19,669 nucleotides of DNA from Thermococcus sp. (GTDB lineage Archaea; Methanobacteriota_B; Thermococci; Thermococcales; Thermococcaceae): contig JALTMZ010000094.1 in assembly GCA_027001105.1 (NCBI GenBank), positions 1 through 19,669 on the forward strand, given 5' to 3'. Shown piece by piece: positions 15,260 through 19,669 of this stretch; within the stretch, counting starts at the first letter, position 1, and every line of letters begins with the position of its first letter. Under the pieces are notes generated by a model. That model made no database searches. It saw nothing but the letters and a program-made list of their open reading frames with translations, and was not told where the DNA came from. Both the position numbers and the translations under genes were made by a program.

Positions 15260-16207
15260 ATGGCCGTAAGAAAGCCCCCTATCACAACTCGCGAGTACTG
15301 GGCACCTGGTCACGCTGCATGTGCCGGATGTGGATGTGCGATAATTATGCGTTTAGCCACTAAAGCATTTAGCGAAGCCATGGAAGAGAAATACGGCGAT
15401 CCTGATGCTTTTGCAATAGCCCATGCAACTGGATGTATGGAGGTTGTCTCCGCAGTCTTCCCATACACTGCCTGGAAGGCTCCATGGATTCATGTTGCTT
15501 TTGAAAATGCCGCAGCCGTTGCAAGCGGTGTTGAGGCAGCATGGAAGAAGCTTGGCTACAAAGGAAAAATCCTTGCATTTGGTGGAGATGGTGGTACTGC
15601 TGACATAGGCCTTCAGGCACTCTCTGGAATGCTCGAGAGAAGGCACAATGTCGTTTACATCATGTATGATAATGAGGCTTATATGAATACTGGTATTCAG
15701 CGTTCGAGCTCAACACCATACGGAGCATGGACAACAACCTCACCACCAGGGAAATACTCGATAGGTGAGGATAAGCCGAAGAAGTGGGTTGCCTTAATAG
15801 CTGCAGCTCATCAGATCCCATATGTTGCAACAGCGAGCATTGCAGACCCATACGACCTTTATAGAAAAGTCAAGAAGGCAGCAAAGATCGACGGTCCGGC
15901 CTTCCTCCAGATACACGGTCCGTGTGTCCCGGGTTGGAGAATTCCACCAGAGAAGACAGTTGAAGTTGCAAAATTAGCAATCGAGACTGGCGTTTGGCCA
16001 CTCTTTGAAATTGAAAATGGGGACATAAGGAACATCAAGTTCCAGAGATTCCCCAAGGATGGAAAGTTCAAGAAGCCGATTGAGGAATATCTTAAGCTCC
16101 AAGGAAGATTCAAGCACCTATTCAAGAGACCTGAGGCAATACAAGAGCTGAAAGAGCAAATCAAAGCAATGTGGAAGGTTCTCGGAAAGGAAGTTGAACT
16201 TCCTTGA
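15260..16207 (+). CDS. porB: Pyruvate:ferredoxin oxidoreductase, beta subunit
   Basis: The 315-residue beta subunit carries the TPP diphosphate site and proximal [4Fe-4S] cluster of POR. Seen: [10 protein letters not shown] with C21, C24 and nearby C26, C59 in [10 protein letters not shown], Cys in [17 protein letters not shown] (about 108-117) and [10 protein letters not shown] (136-145) as the TPP/Mg2+ motif, and [18 protein letters not shown] near the C terminus. ATG 15260 follows GAGGTGAT by 5 nt; GTG 15251 is inside that site. From memory the P. furiosus PorB is about 15 residues longer, so the region before KKPIEEY may be shorter here. Nucleotides 15656-15737 are identical to vorB. T-rich sequence follows. 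Confidence 0.95.
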   Translation: MAVRKPPITTREYWAPGHAACAGCGCAIIMRLATKAFSEAMEEKYGDPDAFAIAHATGCMEVVSAVFPYTAWKAPWIHVAFENAAAVASGVEAAWKKLGYKGKILAFGGDGGTADIGLQALSGMLERRHNVVYIMYDNEAYMNTGIQRSSSTPYGAWTTTSPPGKYSIGEDKPKKWVALIAAAHQIPYVATASIADPYDLYRKVKKAAKIDGPAFLQIHGPCVPGWRIPPEKTVEVAKLAIETGVWPLFEIENGDIRNIKFQRFPKDGKFKKPIEEYLKLQGRFKHLFKRPEAIQELKEQIKAMWKVLGKEVELP

Positions 16208-16240
16208 TCTTTTCTTTGCTTGATTTTTATTTCCTATTCT
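16208..16240 (+). terminator. T-rich terminator of the por operon
   Basis: Repeated T runs (TCTTTTCTTTGC, GATTTTTATTTCC) directly follow the porB stop, matching archaeal oligo-T termination. Confidence 0.45.
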
Positions 16241-16286
16241 TGAAGTTCATTACACATTTTTGTCCCGAAATGTATTTATTTATGAC

Positions 16287-16313
16287 AAAGCTTATAAGGT
16301 TTTAGATAAACCT
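16287..16313 (+). promoter_or_regulatory. mrp promoter with adjoining palindrome
   Basis: AAAGCTTATAAGG (about 16288-16299) is a good BRE/TATA element, with start expected near 16320 and GAGGTGAT in the leader. Overlapping its downstream edge is a perfect inverted repeat, AGGTTT-TAGAT-AAACCT (16297-16313), placed where a repressor would block TBP/TFB or polymerase. A second A/T run (GTATTTATTTATG, about 16272-16284) is an alternative TATA element. Confidence 0.5.
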
Positions 16314-16343
16314 AACTTCAGCATTATTTAAGAGGTGATTACG

Positions 16344-17222
16344 ATGACCATAAAAACCCCACCCTCATTAAATATCCCGGGATTTGGAGTTGACCCGTTA
16401 ACTCAAAGAATTAAGGAAAAGGAAAAAAAGTGGAAATATAAGGTTGCAGTGCTCAGCGGAAAGGGAGGAGTTGGAAAGAGTACGGTAGCTGTTAACCTGG
16501 CAACTGCCTTGGCTAAGCTTGGCTACTTTGTCGGTGTCTTGGATGCTGACGTACACGGGCCAAATGTTGCTAAGATGTTTGGTGTTGAGAAAGCGGAAAT
16601 CCTTGCTGAAAAGGTCAATGACCATTTTGAGATGATCCCACCCGTAGTGGACTTCATGGGTCAAGTAACACCAATCAAAGTCATGAGCATGGGAATGATG
16701 GTTCCCGAAGATCAGCCAATTATCTGGAGAGGTGCTCTTGTTACAAAAGCACTCAAGCAGCTCTTAGGGGATGTGAAATGGGGAGAGCTTGACTTCATGA
16801 TAATCGACTTTCCCCCTGGAACTGGCGATCAGATACTAACCGTTACCCAAACTCTAAAACTTGATGCCGCAATAGTTGTGACAACACCTCAAGAAGTGGC
16901 TTTGCTTGATACGGGCAAAGCTGTTAACATGATGAAGCAGATGGAAGTTCCCTACATAGCGGTCATTGAGAACATGAGCTACTTAATCTGCCCCCACTGT
17001 GGAAATAAGATCGATCTGTTTGGAGAGGGCGGTGGAGAAAAGCTTGCTAAAAAAGAGAATGTTGATTTTCTTGGTAAGATTCCAATAGACCCAAAGGCGA
17101 GAGAGGCAAGTGACTTGGGAATCCCAATAGTGCTATATGATGATACTCCAGCAGCTAAGGCTTTTATGGAAATCACCCAGAGGTTAGTCGAAAAGCTTGA
17201 AGAAATGAAAAAAGAGCAGTAA
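16344..17222 (+). CDS. Mrp/ApbC/NBP35-type iron-sulfur cluster carrier ATPase
   Basis: The 292-residue P-loop NTPase of the Mrp/Nbp35 family is thought to carry and deliver [4Fe-4S] clusters. Seen: deviant Walker A GKGGVGKS (39-46), LDADVHGPN (66-74), switch region IIDFPPGTGDQ (153-163), and CPHC at 216-219, the Cys pair that binds the shared cluster at the dimer interface. The N terminus (TPPSLNIPGFGVDP) is short, without the MIP18-like domain found in many bacterial Mrp proteins. ATG 16344 follows GAGGTGAT. Its position after porB suits a role in supplying clusters to the POR/VOR enzymes, but it has its own promoter and that link is inference. Confidence 0.93.
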   Translation: MTIKTPPSLNIPGFGVDPLTQRIKEKEKKWKYKVAVLSGKGGVGKSTVAVNLATALAKLGYFVGVLDADVHGPNVAKMFGVEKAEILAEKVNDHFEMIPPVVDFMGQVTPIKVMSMGMMVPEDQPIIWRGALVTKALKQLLGDVKWGELDFMIIDFPPGTGDQILTVTQTLKLDAAIVVTTPQEVALLDTGKAVNMMKQMEVPYIAVIENMSYLICPHCGNKIDLFGEGGGEKLAKKENVDFLGKIPIDPKAREASDLGIPIVLYDDTPAAKAFMEITQRLVEKLEEMKKEQ

Positions 17223-17234
17223 AGCTTAAATTTT
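17223..17234 (+). promoter_or_regulatory. Candidate promoter of the kink-turn RNA
   Basis: AGCTTAAATTTT right after the mrp stop contains a TATA-like TTAAAT centred near 17228, which predicts a start at about 17253, just before the GC-rich RNA. Confidence 0.4.
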
Positions 17235-17252
17235 CAGCGTATTACATACTAC

Positions 17253-17322
17253 TGGCATGCGCGGCTGAGGTCGGGGAAACCCGAAACTGTGATGCCGCGC
17301 TGGACCGGGCTACATAACTTTT
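17253..17322 (+). ncRNA. Structured small RNA with kink-turn, H/ACA-guide-like
   Basis: A roughly 68-nt GC-rich island stands in AT-rich spacer, preceded by a TATA-like element and ended by a run of seven T. It folds as a hairpin: GCGCGGC (17259-17265) pairs perfectly with GCCGCGC (17294-17300). Above it, UGA on the 5' side and UGU-GA-U on the 3' side form a kink-turn (U-U pair, tandem G-A pairs, three-nucleotide bulge). It is capped by CGGG-GAAA-CCCG, a GNRA tetraloop helix. Kink-turns in this orientation recruit L7Ae and are typical of archaeal H/ACA guides. An ACA at 17312-17314 lies 14 nt beyond the GCCG end of the stem (17297). The weak point is the basal stem: only CUGG/CCGG (17252-17255 with 17305-17308). 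The kink-turn forms only on the plus strand. A new L7Ae-binding RNA is the alternative. Confidence 0.5.
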
Positions 17323-17326
17323 TTAA
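17316..17326 (+). promoter_or_regulatory. T-tract: RNA terminator and possible TATA box
   Basis: AACTTTTTTAATG would end the small RNA, yet its centre (about 17322) is also 26-27 nt before GTG 17349, the right distance for a TATA box of a leaderless transcript of the next gene. Both readings are inference. Confidence 0.35.
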
Positions 17327-17348
17327 TGCCATTGGGAGTTAATCTTAA

Positions 17349-18296
17349 GTGGTGGTGATTATTCAAGCGACCGTTGCATTTACTTACATTTCTCAAAGCA
17401 TAGCCAATTTAATTTCCCGCTACCCGGATACAGCTCCACTTGCTGTAGTTAGTCTGCTCCTTGTTATTCTTGCCGTATTAGCATACGGACTTTTTAAAGA
17501 AAGCCGTCATGCTTTTGTCCTTTATCTTTTGGTTATCATCCTCTCCCTCCTGTGGTTTTCCAACTCGACCCAGTTTAAGGAGAAGTTTTTGTTTTTTGAT
17601 CCTTTCTTTTCATCCTTGATGCACTTTCTGCTTCTCGTTCTCCTCTCGGGCTTTATCTTTTACTTGGCTCCGAGACAGTCCAGGGAGCTCGGCTTTCTTA
17701 TATATGGTCTTGTTTTTGCATCACCTACTTTCAGGGAAGCTGTTAAATCTCTTGATAGAGAATTTTTTGCAGTCTTTTTCTTTGTCATTACCCTGTCTTT
17801 TGTCATGAACTTTTCTTTCACACCCCGAACATTTAAAGCTGCTCTGGAGACTTCTCTACTCACACTATTTACCGTTCTGAGCATTGGGTCTAATGTTTAC
17901 TTCTCCGCTATCCTGCCAGCATTCATACTCTCCTTTCCAAAAAGGCACAAAAGAAATTACGCATACATAGGTCTATCATCCATCGGAGTCCTCCTCCTTT
18001 TCTATATCATGGGACAGCGCATATTCTTTAGGGCTCCCAATAATTTCCATCTTTATACAATTGGGGTATTTGGGAAAGAGGCTTTTGTCCCCTTGATTTT
18101 GATAGGTTACCTTTTTGCCACTAATTTCAGAATTGCAATCAGAATGAAAGGGCACACACTGTTTTTGCTGATTTTAAGTATCTTTTACATCCTGTTGTTG
18201 ACTTTTGATCAGACCCTCTTTGCCCCGCTTGTCATTATTGTGTCTGCTCTCTCTATCAGGTTAACTCAGAAGCTGTATATTGTCACTCAAACTTAA
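17349..18296 (+). CDS. Polytopic membrane protein, function unknown
   Basis: This 315-residue, very hydrophobic protein has about nine to eleven transmembrane segments (for example residues 30-47, 56-71, 89-106, 112-124, 138-155, 165-200, 208-225, 238-258 and 270-305). Loops are short and basic (FKESRH, SFPKRHKRNY, AIRMKGH). I see no signature of a known transporter or enzyme. The start is uncertain: GTG codons at 17349, 17352 and 17355 all lie in or beside GGTGGTGAT, so a leaderless start at 17349 or use of a codon after that site are both possible. Its codons are richer in C and T than the neighbours, as expected for Phe/Leu-rich protein. It overlaps the convergent DUF2110 gene by 14 bp. 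Confidence 0.72.
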   Translation: MVVIIQATVAFTYISQSIANLISRYPDTAPLAVVSLLLVILAVLAYGLFKESRHAFVLYLLVIILSLLWFSNSTQFKEKFLFFDPFFSSLMHFLLLVLLSGFIFYLAPRQSRELGFLIYGLVFASPTFREAVKSLDREFFAVFFFVITLSFVMNFSFTPRTFKAALETSLLTLFTVLSIGSNVYFSAILPAFILSFPKRHKRNYAYIGLSSIGVLLLFYIMGQRIFFRAPNNFHLYTIGVFGKEAFVPLILIGYLFATNFRIAIRMKGHTLFLLILSIFYILLLTFDQTLFAPLVIIVSALSIRLTQKLYIVTQT

Positions 18297-19014
18297 TAGC
18301 CCCAATCACTGCAGGCTTTATGTATGGCCCAATTTCCTTTATTATCCCTGGTGCCTGTGTTCCCCTTTTGAGTATCAGGAGGGTTTCCATGAGCCCAAGC
18401 TCTTCCAGTTTTTTCACATCTCTTGAGTGACCGGTTTTTATTAGTGCCTCTTCAATTCTTTCGCTGATTGTTCCCACAATGAAAAGCTTGTCGTATCCAT
18501 CGCTTATCCAAGATTTCATTTTTTTCAGCTGTCTATCTGTGAAATATGCCTCAACTTCTCTTGTTCCAAATTCTACTCTCTCTACCTGTATTTCAACCGG
18601 CAAATAGTCAATCCATCCAAATTCTCTGATCATCTGCCTCACAGGCTTTTCCTCAAATTCTCTTTTTAGATAGTACAAAGGCACCAATGCGTCTTTTGGT
18701 GTTGGAGAGAAAACTCCAATATCAACATAAACGCCATACCCTACTTTTCCCAGATCAATAAACCTTCCTTTATATCTTTGTCCTTCTTTCACGTTGCTCA
18801 GCTTGTAGGGAACTTCTCCGAATTCCTCCCTTATCAGGTTTGCAGATATTTCTTCGTCTTCTCCTTCAATCCTTATTTTGACCCACTGCTTTTGCGTAAT
18901 TCCTATTTTCCATGTGACTTCTAAATCTCCAATTAGGGACTTTAATTTCCGATCAAGCTTCTCAAAACCGCTTCTATCCCCATAAATCTTCTCTAAAATT
19001 ACCAATTCCTTCAT
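18283..19014 (-). CDS. DUF2110 family protein
   Basis: The 243-residue soluble protein begins MKELVILEKIYGDRSG and matches my memory of the archaeal DUF2110 family, often encoded just after tfe. Visible features: an S1/OB-like strand pattern, EGQRYKGRFIDLGKVGYGVYVDIG (about residues 77-100, read in two parts: GRFIDLGKVGYG, VYVDIG), suggesting nucleic-acid binding; a central charged helical region; and a C-terminal GTQAPGIIKEIGPYIKPAVIG. No catalytic motif is seen. ATG 19014 is preferred because GGGGATGG lies about 5 nt upstream; ATG 19023 is the alternative. It follows tfe by some 40 nt on the same strand, so co-expression with the transcription factor is likely. RNA or transcription-related function is inference. 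Confidence 0.75.
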   Translation of the reverse strand: MKELVILEKIYGDRSGFEKLDRKLKSLIGDLEVTWKIGITQKQWVKIRIEGEDEEISANLIREEFGEVPYKLSNVKEGQRYKGRFIDLGKVGYGVYVDIGVFSPTPKDALVPLYYLKREFEEKPVRQMIREFGWIDYLPVEIQVERVEFGTREVEAYFTDRQLKKMKSWISDGYDKLFIVGTISERIEEALIKTGHSRDVKKLEELGLMETLLILKRGTQAPGIIKEIGPYIKPAVIGAIKFE

Positions 19015-19055
19015 ATATACCATCCCCGAAGTTCATAAGTCTCATCAAAAGAGAC

Positions 19056-19571
19056 TTATTTCTTTATTCCCAATTCTTTTTCAAGCTGTTCGATCCTCTT
19101 TTTGAGCTCTTCCACGATCTTCGTATTATCATACTGCATAAGCATGGCACCACAAATTGGGCACTGGAATTCATACTCTAAGGCTTCATCGAAAGTCAGC
19201 TTTGGATGTCCGGGGGTTCCGCAGTGATAATAAATTTCACTGGTTTCCTCTTCAAGCATTTGTTTGAGTTTTTTGAGCTCCTGCATCTTCCTTGCTCTAA
19301 TTATTTCAGGCAGCCGTCTTGTTTCTAAATGCCAGTAATAGTAGTACCATCCAGTTTCTTTATCCCTTGTCCTTCTGAATTCTGCAAGCTGATGATCGTA
19401 GAGGGCGTAGAGGATTTTGCGAACTGTATTCACCCTTATTCCTGTCATTTCGGCAAGCTCTTCATCTGTGGCTTCGCCTTTTTTCTCAAGAGCCTTAATT
19501 ATTTCAACAGCTTCCTCCCCTCCAATGTCCATTGCAAATTCTATGAGCTCTTTGTTCTTTCGTCTTGGCAT
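19056..19571 (-). CDS. tfe: Transcription initiation factor E, alpha subunit (TFE)
   Basis: This 171-residue general transcription factor is homologous to eukaryotic TFIIE-alpha; it assists promoter opening and stabilises the RNA polymerase initiation complex. Seen: an N-terminal extended winged helix (residues 5-90: [51 protein letters not shown]), a charged linker helix (90-110), a zinc-ribbon domain (113-145) and a C-terminal helix [18 protein letters not shown]. The zinc site is atypical: C117 and H122 (HCGTPGHP) stand where most TFEs have CxxC, while the second half is CPIC (137-140). GAGGAGGT lies 6 nt before ATG 19571, a strong ribosome site. DUF2110 follows. Confidence 0.93.
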   Translation of the reverse strand: MPRRKNKELIEFAMDIGGEEAVEIIKALEKKGEATDEELAEMTGIRVNTVRKILYALYDHQLAEFRRTRDKETGWYYYYWHLETRRLPEIIRARKMQELKKLKQMLEEETSEIYYHCGTPGHPKLTFDEALEYEFQCPICGAMLMQYDNTKIVEELKKRIEQLEKELGIKK

Positions 19572-19607
19572 GAAAAGACCTCCTCAACAGCGTATTTTAG
19601 CAAAATT

Positions 19608-19622
19608 TGGTTTTTATAACGC
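19608..19622 (-). promoter_or_regulatory. TATA promoter of tfe
   Basis: Minus-strand GCGTTATAAAAACC contains TTATAAAA (about 19612-19619), placing the start near 19589 and a leader of about 18 nt that includes GAGGAGGT. Confidence 0.55.
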
Positions 19623-19643
19623 TGATTATGGTGCCTCAATACG

Positions 19644-19664
19644 ATATTATGTCCAACATAATAT
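19644..19664. repeat. Perfect inverted repeat, 8-bp arms, 5-nt spacer
   Basis: ATATTATG-TCCAA-CATAATAT is a perfect palindrome with a central 5-nt spacer, about 70 bp upstream of the tfe ATG and next to the right edge. Its outer arms merge with an ATATATA run that may be the TATA box of a gene beyond the window. The size and symmetry suit a dimeric regulator; the target gene is not visible. Confidence 0.5.
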
Positions 19665-19669
19665 ATATA

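Noticed and set aside
14061..15313. Long minus-strand ORFs opposite porA and porB
   Set aside because: They are antisense shadows caused by codon bias in strongly conserved plus-strand genes; no ribosome sites or family resemblance.
17259..17314. TPP riboswitch in the mrp downstream spacer
   Set aside because: CTGAGG and a CTG-T-GATG segment recall the THI box, but the remaining conserved 3' half is missing and the following gene has no thiamine link. The kink-turn explains these bases better.
17253..17322. C/D box guide RNA
   Set aside because: The D-like CTGA precedes the C-like TGTGATG inside one hairpin; there are no terminal C and D boxes or guide spacers.

Overview
The window is a compact, archaeal-type chromosome segment, almost certainly from the order Thermococcales (Thermococcus, Palaeococcus or Pyrococcus). 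The diagnostic content is the porG-vorDAB-porDAB cluster in the order known from Pyrococcus furiosus, archaeal TFE beside a DUF2110 gene, archaeal NAC, archaeal TrmJ, TATA/BRE promoters, GGTGAT-type ribosome binding sites and a tRNA-Ala with encoded CCA. The moderate G+C (impression, not counted) fits the lower-GC Thermococcus or Palaeococcus lineages. I see no mobile element, CRISPR array or phage gene.

Layout. Positions 1-371 (minus) hold the start of an M20 peptidase. 549-1853 (plus) encodes a secreted protein with an S-layer-like C-terminal region. 1931-2007 (minus) is tRNA-Ala(CGC). A minus-strand operon runs from 5273 down to 2088: a polytopic membrane protein, ketopantoate reductase (CoA synthesis), a DUF47/PhoU-like protein and a SerA-type dehydrogenase. 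From a shared divergent promoter a plus-strand operon follows: trmJ, the alkyltransferase ogt, and a membrane-anchored TPR protein, with short overlaps. NAC and HflX, both ribosome-linked, have their own promoters. HflX converges on a PiT phosphate transporter (minus).

Positions 10619-16207 hold seven genes for two thiamine-diphosphate/[4Fe-4S] 2-oxoacid:ferredoxin oxidoreductases. PorG is the gamma subunit that P. furiosus shares between both enzymes; VorD/A/B make the branched-chain 2-oxoacid enzyme and PorD/A/B the pyruvate enzyme. Together they turn pyruvate and transaminated amino acids into acyl-CoAs and reduced ferredoxin. An Mrp/ApbC-type Fe-S carrier ATPase follows.

The right end holds a GC-rich, probably non-coding RNA with a good kink-turn (about 17253-17322), a polytopic membrane protein, DUF2110 and TFE (minus).

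The two most notable signals are: (i) an 82-bp stretch that is identical, synonymous sites included, between vorB and porB, which suggests recent gene conversion across the TPP site; and (ii) the kink-turn RNA between mrp and the membrane-protein gene, which looks like a single-hairpin H/ACA guide but has an abnormally weak basal stem. No wholly new multi-gene system is evident.
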